From NCBI GenBank assembly GCA_021158245.1, contig JAGGVB010000193.1, positions 1-48,627 on the forward strand: a stretch of DNA of 48,627 nucleotides, in the 5' to 3' direction. Below the pieces are notes generated by a model. It was not told where the DNA came from, did no database searches, and worked only from the letters and a program-made list of their open reading frames with translations. Positions 1 through 9,095 of this stretch are shown here, piece after piece. The number at the start of each line of letters is the position of its first letter. Position 1 is the first letter of the stretch. Position numbers and translations under genes: made by a program. The DNA is from a bacterium (GTDB lineage: Bacteria; Zhuqueibacterota; QNDG01).

Positions 1-284
1 ATCGGTATCTGTTACCGGTAACTTTTTTGAATATATATACTAATTTTCTTTTTTGCAAGTAAAATATTTATTTTTTTCTTTTTCTGTGAAAATGATATTT
101 CTCTTCGCAGTTTTAATTTATTTGCTTTGCAGAAAAATATCTCGACTGCCCCCACACTCCAGCATACCTTATTTTCTCAAATCATTTTTTTTATAAATAA
201 TAATTACTTTGAAAAATCAACAATAATTTTTAAATTAGATATAGAATTATAATTATTTGATATTTAAAACGTTAGAGTGATAAA
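1..284. other. Leader region upstream of the PAS kinase, no gene
   Basis: No coding region was found. A perfect 12-bp palindrome (gttaccggtaac, 11-22) is followed by six T residues and could be the end of a terminator belonging to a gene outside the window. A TATAAT hexamer lies at 248-253 without a convincing -35 box. The rest is very AT-rich and unremarkable. Confidence 0.4.
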
Positions 285-2438
285 ATGTCAGAAAACAGTA
301 TTAACAACCCAGCACCAGTTTCTCTTGATGATATTTTTTCTATCTCAGGAATGATTTTCCTTGTTCTTGATAAAAAGGGTAATATAAACTTTATTAATGA
401 CAAGGGATGTGAAATTCTCCAGTCTAATAAAAACAGCGTTCTTGGAAAAAATTGGTTTGACAATTTTGTTCCTTTTTTCGTGAAGGATAATTTAAGGTCA
501 GTATTTAATGATATGATTAACAGCAATGCCGAATTTTCTGAATATAATGAAAATCCTGTGATAACTTCCAATGGTGAAGAACGTCTTATTTCCTGGCATA
601 ATAAATTAATTCGAGACAATAACGGCAATGTAACAGGAATTTTAAGCTCAGGAGAAGATATATCAGAAAAATATATAATTAAAAAAAAGCTGCTTTTACT
701 TTCAAATTCAATTGAAGCATCAGTTGACGGTATAGGCATAGTTGACAAATCAGGCAACTATACATTTATGAACAAAGCTCATGCTGAGATTTACGGATAT
801 GATTCTCCATCAGAATTAATCGGTAAAAAATGGCAAATTCTTTATACTGAAAATGAGCTCAAAAAATTTAAAGATGAAATTATGCCTGAATTTGCAGAAA
901 ATGGTTTTTGGAGAGGCATGGCAACAGGGAAGAAAAAAGACGGCAGTACTTTTCCGCAGGAAATATCACTTACTGCCGTTGATGGCGGCGGCCTTGTATG
1001 CGTAGTATGGGATATTTCAAAAACAGTCAAATCCGAGCAGGAACTCAAGGACAGCGAAAGCCGCTACAGATCTCTGTTTCACAACAATTATTCGGTAATG
1101 CTTATTATTGACCCCGGTACAGGGGATATTGTTGATGCAAACTCTGCAGCTTGCAAATTTTACGGATGGAAACATTCGGAATTGACAAAAATGAAAATTC
1201 AGAAGATAAATACTCTTTCTGATTTGGAAGTTAAACATGAAATGCAGAAAGCAAAGAATGAGAACAGAAATCACTTTTACTTCAAACATCGTCTGTCATC
1301 CGGAGAGATTCGTGATGTTGAAGTTTACAGTGGGCCGATAAAATTATCCGGCAAAGACTATCTATATTCAATCGTACATGATATAACTGACAGAATACAT
1401 GCAGAAGAGGCTTTGCGTCTTAATGAAGAGAAAATGCGCCTCTTGGTTGAAGGTACTCAGTCTCTCTTCTTTTATACTCAGGATATTAATGCAAATATTA
1501 CGTATATCTCTCCTTCTGTTGAAGATATTACGGGTCGCAAGATTGAAGAATGGATAGGACAGAAACACTGGTTTGTCACTGATGCGGAAATTAATAATTT
1601 TGCAAAATCGCGTACACATGCCCATCTTAAGGGAGAAACAACTAAGGGGCCTATAATTGTTGAAGTCCGACATGCTGATGAGCACTCTATTTTATTGGAA
1701 GTTTTTGAATCACCAATAGTTCAGAATGGTGAAGTAACCGGTATTCATGGCGTTGCACAAGATATTACCAAAAGGAAGAGAGCTGAAGAACAAATTCAGA
1801 AAGATCTGGAAATAAGGGAGACTCTTTTAAAAGAAATTCATCACAGAGTAAAAAACAATCTTAATGTAATAACAAGCCTTTTAAATCTGCAGGCAGAACG
1901 AATCAAAACAAAAGAAGATGCTATCGCTGCTTTTCAAAAAAGCAGAGACCGTATATATTCAATGGCCCTCGTGCATGAAAAATTATACAGTTCAAAAGAT
2001 TTTTCACACATTGACATGAAACCCTATATTGAGTCCTTAAGCAACGAACTCTTAAGGATTTATTTATCAAGCGTACATGTCAGAATAAATCTGAAGGTTG
2101 AGAATGTATTTCTTGATATAGACAAAGCAATTCCGTGCGGGCTTATTATTAATGAATTAATAACAAATTCAATGAAACATTCCTTTCCCGATATGAGCAA
2201 CGGGGAAATAGACATCCTGCTGCATCCGATAAAAAAAAACATGATTGAACTAATTGTAAGGGACAATGGAACCGGATTACCGCTTGATTTTGATATAGAA
2301 AAACAGGAGTCACTCGGGCTGCGTTTAATTAAAATCCTTACTATTCAGATTGACGGGACATTGCAGGTTTTTAATGATAAAGGAGCTGTTTTTAAAATAA
2401 AATTCCCTGAAACAAACTATATAAGAATGGGCCGTTAA
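285..2438 (+). CDS. Multi-PAS sensor histidine kinase (HisKA_2 type)
   Basis: A 717-residue cytoplasmic sensor kinase without signal peptide or membrane segment. Four PAS-like domains follow one another at about residues 15-130, 135-255, 258-375 and 380-500. The HisKA_2 phosphoacceptor box EIHHRVKNNL has its histidines near residues 519-520. The ATP-binding domain at about 610-715 shows the N box GLIINELITNS, the G1-like DNGTGLP and SLGLRLI. The family autophosphorylates and passes phosphate to a receiver; the signal is probably a ligand or cofactor bound by a PAS domain. It is the only complete plus-strand gene in the window and has no receiver gene beside it, so its partner is unknown. The HisKA_2 core resembles that of the REC-PAS kinase at 35855-37249. 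Confidence 0.93.
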   Translation: MSENSINNPAPVSLDDIFSISGMIFLVLDKKGNINFINDKGCEILQSNKNSVLGKNWFDNFVPFFVKDNLRSVFNDMINSNAEFSEYNENPVITSNGEERLISWHNKLIRDNNGNVTGILSSGEDISEKYIIKKKLLLLSNSIEASVDGIGIVDKSGNYTFMNKAHAEIYGYDSPSELIGKKWQILYTENELKKFKDEIMPEFAENGFWRGMATGKKKDGSTFPQEISLTAVDGGGLVCVVWDISKTVKSEQELKDSESRYRSLFHNNYSVMLIIDPGTGDIVDANSAACKFYGWKHSELTKMKIQKINTLSDLEVKHEMQKAKNENRNHFYFKHRLSSGEIRDVEVYSGPIKLSGKDYLYSIVHDITDRIHAEEALRLNEEKMRLLVEGTQSLFFYTQDINANITYISPSVEDITGRKIEEWIGQKHWFVTDAEINNFAKSRTHAHLKGETTKGPIIVEVRHADEHSILLEVFESPIVQNGEVTGIHGVAQDITKRKRAEEQIQKDLEIRETLLKEIHHRVKNNLNVITSLLNLQAERIKTKEDAIAAFQKSRDRIYSMALVHEKLYSSKDFSHIDMKPYIESLSNELLRIYLSSVHVRINLKVENVFLDIDKAIPCGLIINELITNSMKHSFPDMSNGEIDILLHPIKKNMIELIVRDNGTGLPLDFDIEKQESLGLRLIKILTIQIDGTLQVFNDKGAVFKIKFPETNYIRMGR

Positions 2439-2887
2439 TTTACTTTACAGGTCATATCCTCAATTTCAATTTTAAAAACACAGGTTGTTGCTGCTTTATA
2501 CTCAGGGATATCAAGATGTTTGCCTGAATAGTGCTTTGTGATAATATCCAAAGCTTTGACTTTTTCTTTATGATTGTCTATAAAAATAACTCTTCCTGAA
2601 CCAATTATACTCTTGTATTTCATATTCCAGCCACATGCTTCTTCCGATTTGACAACCTGAGCATCAATATCAACTTCGAAACACACATTCGGGTTTTGTT
2701 TTAGAATTCTATTCTTTTTACCGGATTTGGAGCTGTGAAAATACAGACATCCATTTTCATATCCGAAACATAGCGGTACTATGTAGGGATTATCACCGTC
2801 AGCCATTACAATACGGCATACAAGTGCTCTTTGCAGTATTTGATTAATATTTTTTTCATCACTATATATTTTTTGATCTAATGACAT
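2435..2887 (-). CDS. Pyridoxamine 5'-phosphate oxidase-like flavin protein (NimA-like)
   Basis: A 150-residue single-domain FMN-binding split-barrel protein. Typical marks are an N-terminal helix, VCRIVMADGDNPYIVPLCF, the strand CLYFHSSKSGKKNRIL and CFEVDI, with a central WNMKYKSIIGSG. This pattern is common to the nitroimidazole-resistance/PNPOx-like family, whose members bind FMN or related cofactors and whose substrates are mostly unknown. The stop codon overlaps the stop of the convergent kinase gene by four bases. It lies 36 bases beyond the hexapeptide transferase gene on the same strand and may be the last gene of that run. Confidence 0.85.
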   Translation of the reverse strand: MSLDQKIYSDEKNINQILQRALVCRIVMADGDNPYIVPLCFGYENGCLYFHSSKSGKKNRILKQNPNVCFEVDIDAQVVKSEEACGWNMKYKSIIGSGRVIFIDNHKEKVKALDIITKHYSGKHLDIPEYKAATTCVFKIEIEDMTCKVN

Positions 2888-2923
2888 GATAGTCCGATTG
2901 TATTTATAAAAACATAAATAATT

Positions 2924-3682
2924 TCACTCCCACCCCTGCCGGTCTAACCTCTGCTCTTCAGGAGTATCTTTAAAATATTTTGCAGGAGCACCTACAACAA
3001 TTGTAAAATCTTTTACATCTCTGGTAACAACCGAACCGGCGCCTACAACTGCATCTTCCCCTATAACAATTCCGGGCAGAATTGTAGCATTTGCACCGAT
3101 TCTGCCTCCGGTCTTTACTGTAACTCCTTTAAAATGTTGAAATCTCTCTTCTGTTCTGCCAAGAAAATTATCGTTTGAGGTACATACATTAGGAGCAATA
3201 AAACAATAATCTCCAACTTTTGAGTATGCAGTAATATAACACCCGGTCTCAAGCTTACACTTTTTACCGATGCTTGTTTTATTTTCAACGGTTACCCCCC
3301 TGCCGACAATTGTATACTCTCCTATTGAAACATCTTCTCTGATAGCTGCACCGTCAGCAACAAGTATATTATTTGCCATTACAGATCCGGTATATATGAC
3401 AACCTGCGCACCGATCATGCAATCATTTCCAATAACCGCAGGTTTATACTTTTTATCATTTTTAAATATAGAACGTTTTGCCCTCATTGGATTTTTGCCG
3501 ATAACAGTGTTATCATCTATCCTTACAAAATCGCCTATTTTGGTTCCCTCATGTATAACGACATTATTTCCGATTACACACTCTTTCCCGATTGCCACAT
3601 TTTCTCCAATAACAACAAATGCGCCAAAATGAACATCCGCCCCTATTACAGCGGTTTTTTCTATTGATACGTTTTCATTCAT
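2924..3682 (-). CDS. Left-handed beta-helix (hexapeptide) acyltransferase
   Basis: A 252-residue protein made almost wholly of hexapeptide repeats of the [LIV]-G-x-x-x-x type, the parallel beta-helix of trimeric acyltransferases. The N-terminal part resembles LpxA/LpxD-like helices; the later part carries the NDN loop, GRIGANATILPGIVIGEDAV and a closing VVGAPAK as in sugar N- or O-acetyltransferases (WxcM/WlbB-like). Substrate cannot be read from the sequence; a nucleotide sugar for surface polysaccharide is a fair guess given the Wzi-type gene just upstream. An in-frame ATG at 3715 overlaps the upstream gene, but the ATG at 3682 has GGAG six bases before it, so I use that start. Confidence 0.85.
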   Translation of the reverse strand: MNENVSIEKTAVIGADVHFGAFVVIGENVAIGKECVIGNNVVIHEGTKIGDFVRIDDNTVIGKNPMRAKRSIFKNDKKYKPAVIGNDCMIGAQVVIYTGSVMANNILVADGAAIREDVSIGEYTIVGRGVTVENKTSIGKKCKLETGCYITAYSKVGDYCFIAPNVCTSNDNFLGRTEERFQHFKGVTVKTGGRIGANATILPGIVIGEDAVVGAGSVVTRDVKDFTIVVGAPAKYFKDTPEEQRLDRQGWE

Positions 3683-3701
3683 GGCTTTCTCCATAAAAGT
3701 A

Positions 3702-5282
3702 TCACCAGTTAACATAAGATGAAATTACTAACTCATCCCAGGATATATTACTTCCTTTAATATTGTCTATATTCTCTGTTCTACATTTTATAAATTTTAC
3801 TGAAAAATAGACATCTCGTCTGGGCTGAAATTTTAATTCAAATTCAGCTTCTTTGAATTTTTCTACAACACCGGAAAGAAAATTCTTAGATTCTCCGTCT
3901 TGTTCTGAATGAGGAGTGTCTATACTTCCCTTACCATGCCTTAATTGCCTTAATGAAATTGCAGATTGAAAAAATATTGAAAATCTGTGCTTTGCTTTAA
4001 TTAAAATCATATCCGAATTCGGCCTGAGATAGTGCCCTAATCCGTAAGTATAGTTCTTAAAGACATTTACCGAATCATGATGTGTATATACAAACGGGTC
4101 TATCTTTGTGTACTCTGCAGTAAATTTCGAATCTGTTAAATGTAAAGGATCAATAACAGAAACTCCCGCCTGCACTGCAAGTTTATTGCCCCAGTAATTC
4201 TGGAAAATATCAAACGGAGAGAACAGATCATCAATAAAAAGCTCTCCGTAAAATTTAAAAGATTTTGCAATTACAGCTTTTAAATCCAGGCCCATACATA
4301 AATTATCCCTGTCACCAAGAGTATGTTCTGCAATAAGGTATGGGATTACAGGATTCAGATATGCAGTTTCTGCCTGCCTTTTGCCGTAAACAACCGCCTC
4401 ATTAATGCCAATTGAAATTCCGCGCAGAGGCAGAATCTCCAATCTGTGGGCAGCTATCCACTTGTGGGAATAGTCACTTCTGAGTTCTCCGTGAATGTAT
4501 GTAAAAAGAGCTCTTCTGCTTATGGGAACAGCTATTTTAAGCATGTCAAATGACGGGGTATTCCCTGACAGGAAAAGAGGAGAATCTTCAGAATATCCCC
4601 ATTTAATATTCTGCCTCCCCCATTCAATCCTGATTCCCTTTAAATTATATGTAAGGTACGCTTCAGCACTATCCCATGTCTTTTCTCTTTTATCCTTTGA
4701 TACACTTTGAGGATAGCCCATTGATGCTTTGTAATGCTGAGTATAAAAATTTCCTGTCTCTCCGAAAATTCTTGCATCGGAATATATTCCTAATTCACCG
4801 ACATTCCCCCTTATAACAGCTCCGTAAAATGCTCTTTTTATGAAATCTCCATTTTCATCATTCTTGTTATTCAGGAATAGAGAGCCTCCCAAAACAACAT
4901 CCGCATAAAAGGAGCTGCCTTTTCCTTTCCAGCCGTAAAAGTGAGGCTCATATTCTTTTTTATCTATTTCACACTTACTGTTTTTAAGTTTATCGTGGAA
5001 TTCTCCCTTTAAGCGTTCAAGTATAGACAAATCCAGTTTTGAAAAATCTCCTTTGTGTGCTTTTACGTAAGAGTCTATTATTTTAACATATTCTGCAGCT
5101 TTATCACGTGAAAAAGGCTTTGTACCCATTATTCTGCCGCTCAAAGCACCTTTAATATTCATCCTGTCAAAATAGCAGTATGCATAGTGATCAAGAGGAA
5201 GATTAACACTCTGACTGTAAACAATATCGGTTATTGTAAAAATCAATGCACCTGCAATGAAAGTACTGATTCTTCTTTTCAT
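3702..5282 (-). CDS. Wzi-type capsule assembly outer-membrane protein
   Basis: A 526-residue protein with an N-terminal signal peptide (about residues 1-23, ending near VYSQS) and many alternating strands expected of an outer-membrane barrel. It shows features of the Cap_assemb_Wzi family: an N-terminal helical segment after the signal, the stretch WGRQNIKWGYSEDSPLFLSG and repeated aromatic barrel strands. Wzi of E. coli anchors capsule at the surface; homologues in FCB bacteria are widespread and mostly uncharacterised. The ATG is preceded by GGAG four bases upstream. It sits between the S8 protease (10 bases away) and the hexapeptide transferase, which suggests a surface-related group. Confidence 0.75.
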   Translation of the reverse strand: MKRRISTFIAGALIFTITDIVYSQSVNLPLDHYAYCYFDRMNIKGALSGRIMGTKPFSRDKAAEYVKIIDSYVKAHKGDFSKLDLSILERLKGEFHDKLKNSKCEIDKKEYEPHFYGWKGKGSSFYADVVLGGSLFLNNKNDENGDFIKRAFYGAVIRGNVGELGIYSDARIFGETGNFYTQHYKASMGYPQSVSKDKREKTWDSAEAYLTYNLKGIRIEWGRQNIKWGYSEDSPLFLSGNTPSFDMLKIAVPISRRALFTYIHGELRSDYSHKWIAAHRLEILPLRGISIGINEAVVYGKRQAETAYLNPVIPYLIAEHTLGDRDNLCMGLDLKAVIAKSFKFYGELFIDDLFSPFDIFQNYWGNKLAVQAGVSVIDPLHLTDSKFTAEYTKIDPFVYTHHDSVNVFKNYTYGLGHYLRPNSDMILIKAKHRFSIFFQSAISLRQLRHGKGSIDTPHSEQDGESKNFLSGVVEKFKEAEFELKFQPRRDVYFSVKFIKCRTENIDNIKGSNISWDELVISSYVNW

Positions 5283-5292
5283 GTTTCTCCGT

Positions 5293-7533
5293 TCATTTTA
5301 TCAGCAGCATTTTACCTGTAATAATTTGATTTTTAATTGAAACCTTATAAATATAAATTCCTGAAGGCGGAATACTGTTTAAATTTTCAGATGTATTCCA
5401 TACAATCCTTGTTTCCCCGCTTGTGCTGATTTTTTTAAAGCTGGAAAATACTTTTCTTCCTCTTATTGAATAAACACTGAAATACATATTAACCGGGAAT
5501 TTTACTCCGTTTTCAGGAATTTTTACTATTATGTTTGATGTACTGTTAAAAGGATTGGGAAATGCATTTGAAACTGTAAACTTTTCAGGAATAATTCTGC
5601 TATTTTCATCTATAACTTGCATCCGAATCCCCTGCATAGATTTAAATGCGTCAAACTTACCGAATCCCCACACCGGATCCCAGTATTCACCTTGAAGAAC
5701 ATCGTTCTGCGCTCCATATATGATTGCACTTTTTACCTGTGAGGCTGAAAGATTCGGATTCTTTTCAAAAAATAGTGCTATTGCTCCTGTCACATGCGGA
5801 GCAGCCATACTTGTTCCTCTCATGGCATAATGCACACTGTCTGTTGCAATATAATGATAATCAGGGCTGTAATGGACAAATGAAGACAGAGATGAAACAA
5901 TGTACTCTCCCGGAGCTGTAATTGTCGGTTTTTGCCAAAACTCTGAGAGACTCGGCCCGGGACTGGAAAAATGACATATATCACCTGCTGTTATATCTCC
6001 GGGCCCCCATGGATCGCTAAAAAGGCTTGGCCATTCTGTACGTGAAACATATGCTCCGACTGCTATTGTAAACATGCTGTTTCCAGGCTCTGCAACAAGA
6101 TAATCATTTGAATAATTGTCCGATATATGCGCTGAAACGGATGTATCATAAAGCCACCCGTGGAATTGACCTGCATTGCCGTAAAAGGTCAATTTCCACT
6201 TTCCTTGATACAAATTATCAACAAATCCGTTTTGCGTACGGGAATCGGAAATTGTCAGAAGCATCTCCACATCAGAAGAAGTTTCCGATGGTTTTCCTAT
6301 TGTCAGATATACTGTCCCGGAATCTGTATCAAATTTATAATCTCCCTGATCCTTTACAGGGCCCACAACTTCCCCTTTGGGGGTTGTTACTTTTATCTGC
6401 AGAGCAGTATAATCTATTGACCATATATCAAATGACACATAATCTTCTACGTTTTCGCTGATGCAGTCAACTGAAAACTCAACAACAGCGCTGTCATCTA
6501 ACGTTGGTGAAGGTTCTCCATTAGAAAGTTCTCCGGTAAAGTGAATCGGTCTCTGGCCGTCATTCCCTGCAGCAACAACTATTGCCCTTCCTTTTTCCCC
6601 TGAAAGCAAATTATCCATATACTTTTCATAATCACTTGTACCATTGTGAGGACCTCTCTGAGTCCCGAAACTGATATTTACGACAGCAGGTTTGCCAAGC
6701 TGCCTGGCTTTTTCAAAAATGTATGAAGCTGCATCACAGATATTTGAGGAAGGTACAATACCATTGTCTGCGAGTTTTACAATAATCAAATCTGCTTCAG
6801 GTGCCATGCCCACATATACACTGTCATCCATGGAGTTCCCTGCAGCCCTTCCATTCCCTGCTGCGATTCCTGCAACATGAGTACCATGGCCGGAATAATC
6901 TTTGCCTCCTATATTCAGATAATGATTTGCCAATGCATCATTAATTTGTGAATTTGTAAATTCAGTTCCGTAACCTGCAGAAGGGGCCGGCCCGGCTTTA
7001 TCAGTCTGGTCCCAGATAAATAAAATTCTGGATTTGTTATCATTTGTAATAAAATCTCTATTAGTCCAGTCAATACCATAATCTGCAATTCCGATTATTA
7101 CATTTTTACCTGTGTATGAAGTGCCTGAAACCCCGCTGTGAAGTTTGTCAACTCCAATATCCTTTATGCTGATATCCAGCATGGGATTGCACATTGCAGC
7201 AGCATCAACGGATTCTATTCCGGGAATCTGTGATAATAATTTAAGCTGGGATATTGATATTCTTGCAGTAGCAATATTCCCTGCAGCAGTACTTATACGA
7301 ATGCCGTTTTGGGACAATCTTTCAGGATGTTCTGTATTAATAAAAATATTTATAAATTCTTTATCTGAATTATTTTTGTATATTCCCTGTGTATCATCTG
7401 CTTTAAGCATCTGCAATTTATGCCTTAAAGACGGGGACATAATATTTTTCAAGTCCTGGGCAAAACTGAATGAATATAAAACAACTGTCAAAATCAATAT
7501 TAAAAATTTAACAAACCTGCCGGCTCTATTCAT
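5293..7533 (-). CDS. Secreted subtilisin-like S8 protease with T9SS sorting domain
   Basis: A 746-residue exported serine protease. Residues 1-25 form a signal peptide; a pro-region follows. The catalytic triad is visible: Asp near 151 (GIADYGIDW), His near 216 (SGHGTHVAG) and Ser in RGTSMAAPHVTGA. An insert of beta-sandwich character separates His and Ser. The last 80 or so residues, from VSNAFPNPFNSTS to GKMLLIK, form a type A T9SS C-terminal sorting domain, so the protein is expected to cross the outer membrane by T9SS. A GTG at 7557 would extend it by eight residues into xerD; the ATG at 7533 starts a better signal peptide and has CAGGT upstream. The gap to xerD is 7 bases. Confidence 0.92.
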   Translation of the reverse strand: MNRAGRFVKFLILILTVVLYSFSFAQDLKNIMSPSLRHKLQMLKADDTQGIYKNNSDKEFINIFINTEHPERLSQNGIRISTAAGNIATARISISQLKLLSQIPGIESVDAAAMCNPMLDISIKDIGVDKLHSGVSGTSYTGKNVIIGIADYGIDWTNRDFITNDNKSRILFIWDQTDKAGPAPSAGYGTEFTNSQINDALANHYLNIGGKDYSGHGTHVAGIAAGNGRAAGNSMDDSVYVGMAPEADLIIVKLADNGIVPSSNICDAASYIFEKARQLGKPAVVNISFGTQRGPHNGTSDYEKYMDNLLSGEKGRAIVVAAGNDGQRPIHFTGELSNGEPSPTLDDSAVVEFSVDCISENVEDYVSFDIWSIDYTALQIKVTTPKGEVVGPVKDQGDYKFDTDSGTVYLTIGKPSETSSDVEMLLTISDSRTQNGFVDNLYQGKWKLTFYGNAGQFHGWLYDTSVSAHISDNYSNDYLVAEPGNSMFTIAVGAYVSRTEWPSLFSDPWGPGDITAGDICHFSSPGPSLSEFWQKPTITAPGEYIVSSLSSFVHYSPDYHYIATDSVHYAMRGTSMAAPHVTGAIALFFEKNPNLSASQVKSAIIYGAQNDVLQGEYWDPVWGFGKFDAFKSMQGIRMQVIDENSRIIPEKFTVSNAFPNPFNSTSNIIVKIPENGVKFPVNMYFSVYSIRGRKVFSSFKKISTSGETRIVWNTSENLNSIPPSGIYIYKVSIKNQIITGKMLLIK

Positions 7534-7540
7534 AATAATT

Positions 7541-8473
7541 TTACCTGTCAATTTCACGAGGATGAAAAGTTCTGATCACCTCTTTTAAAAATTCACGGTC
7601 AAGATGCGTATAAATCTGAGTAGTTGAGATGTCCGAGTGCCCAAGCATTTCCTGGACAGCTCTCAGGTCTGCTCCGCCTTCGAGAAGATGCGTTGCAAAG
7701 GAATGCCTTAGAGTATGAGGGCTGATATTTTTTTTTATCCCCGCTTTTAAAGCATACTCCTTCAAATTTTTCCATACTGAAATACGAGACATTCTGGTTC
7801 CGCGTATACTCAGAAAAAGAAAATTTCCTGCCTTGCCTTTTAATGCAAGAACAGGACGTACATCCTTAAGATACATATTTATATAATAAACAGCACTGTC
7901 GCCTATTGGGACCATTCTCTCCTTGCTTCCTTTTCCGAAAACTCTGCAAAAACCTTCATTCAGATTCAAATTACTGAATGATATATTAACAGCTTCGGAA
8001 ACCCGCACACCTGTTGCATACATAAATTCAAACAGAGCCCTGTCTCTCAGCCCTTTTTTTGTTTTTAAATTCGGAGTCCTGAGTATTTGATCAACTTCGT
8101 TTATATTCAATACAGTAGGCAGGTACTTCTTCAGTTTCGGCGTTTCAAAATTCAATAAAGGGTTTTGTAATAATTCTCCGTTTTCATAAAGAAACATGTT
8201 AAACATTTTTATAGCGCTTATATTTCTTGCAATGCTGGAGTTTGCCATTCCTGTTTTTTTTAGAATCATGACAAGCTCGTTTATATGTTTAGATTCCACA
8301 TCATCAAGAGTTTCTATCCTTTTTCCCTGCAGGAACGACAGATATCTCTTTATATCATTCTGATAAGCTTTTTTTGTGTTGTCAGACAGGCCCTGATCAA
8401 GAATAATATGCTGCAGGAATCTTCTTAAAAGGGATTCAAAATCTGACTTCCTATCTGATGAACGGATTTCCAT
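7541..8473 (-). CDS. xerD: Tyrosine recombinase, XerD/XerC family
   Basis: A 310-residue site-specific recombinase. The N-terminal SAM-like core-binding domain spans about residues 10-100 and the catalytic domain about 115-305. Catalytic residues visible are Arg in YATGVRVSEAVNI, HTLRHSFATHLLEGG (His-x-x-Arg), the LGHSD histidine and the tyrosine nucleophile in TTQIYTHLD. Length and motifs fit the chromosome-dimer resolving Xer proteins rather than a phage integrase. The frame is open upstream for 74 more codons, but those lie antisense-free inside the MBL gene and look non-native; GAGGAG four bases before the ATG at 8473 fixes the start. XerC versus XerD cannot be decided here. Confidence 0.92.
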   Translation of the reverse strand: MEIRSSDRKSDFESLLRRFLQHIILDQGLSDNTKKAYQNDIKRYLSFLQGKRIETLDDVESKHINELVMILKKTGMANSSIARNISAIKMFNMFLYENGELLQNPLLNFETPKLKKYLPTVLNINEVDQILRTPNLKTKKGLRDRALFEFMYATGVRVSEAVNISFSNLNLNEGFCRVFGKGSKERMVPIGDSAVYYINMYLKDVRPVLALKGKAGNFLFLSIRGTRMSRISVWKNLKEYALKAGIKKNISPHTLRHSFATHLLEGGADLRAVQEMLGHSDISTTQIYTHLDREFLKEVIRTFHPREIDR

Positions 8474-9095
8474 TTCGCTCCTCGCCAACAGTCGTTTTCG
8501 GACCGTGGCCGGGGTACACAACAGTATCATCCGGCAATGAGAGAATTTGCTTTTGTATTGAATCCAACAGCTGCCCGGATGATCCTCCGGGAATGTCAGT
8601 ACGGCCAATCCCTCCTTCAAAGAGTGTATCACCGACAATGACAAAACCATTACCTGCAAGCCCGATACTGCCCGGTGTATGGCCTGGTATCTCAATTACA
8701 TCAAGCGTGAGAGATCCTATTTTAATTTTGCTCCCCTGTGAAATATTAGAAACCTTCCCGTCATATTTATAATCCAGGCCGAGAAATGCTGAAAAATTTC
8801 TCACACTATCACGAATAAGAATCTCATCCTTTTTATTAATAAAAACTTCAGCTCCTGTTTCCATAACAATTTTATGCAATGCGCCTATGTGGTCGTAATG
8901 TCCGTGAGTAATCACTATTTTAACAGCATTCCAGCCTTCATCTGCAAGTTCCTGCAGAATAATTTCAGATTCATCTCCCGGATCAACAACGCAGGCTTCT
9001 TTTGTACTGCTATCTGCAACAAGTATACAGTTTGTTTCAAGAGGTCCGACAGCAAAAGATTTAATTTTCAGATTACTCTTCTTCTCTTTTTCCAT
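8451..9095 (-). CDS. MBL-fold metallo-hydrolase (GloB/YcbL-like)
   Basis: A 214-residue metallo-beta-lactamase-fold hydrolase. It has the metal-binding THGHYDHIG motif, a GHTPGSIG histidine, the GDTLFEGGIGRTD aspartate and a closing YPGHGPKTT histidine, i.e. the two-metal site of glyoxalase II-like enzymes. Such proteins hydrolyse thioesters such as hydroxyacylglutathione, but without the C-terminal glutathione-binding domain of true GloB the substrate is uncertain. It overlaps xerD by 23 bases at its end and the QueG-like gene by 23 bases at its start. AAGG lies six bases before the ATG. Confidence 0.9.
   Translation of the reverse strand: MEKEKKSNLKIKSFAVGPLETNCILVADSSTKEACVVDPGDESEIILQELADEGWNAVKIVITHGHYDHIGALHKIVMETGAEVFINKKDEILIRDSVRNFSAFLGLDYKYDGKVSNISQGSKIKIGSLTLDVIEIPGHTPGSIGLAGNGFVIVGDTLFEGGIGRTDIPGGSSGQLLDSIQKQILSLPDDTVVYPGHGPKTTVGEERNGNPFIR

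Noticed and set aside
8474-8695. Upstream extension of the xerD reading frame
   Set aside because: It lies inside the MBL hydrolase gene, has no XerD-like sequence, and a GAGGAG site marks the start at 8473.
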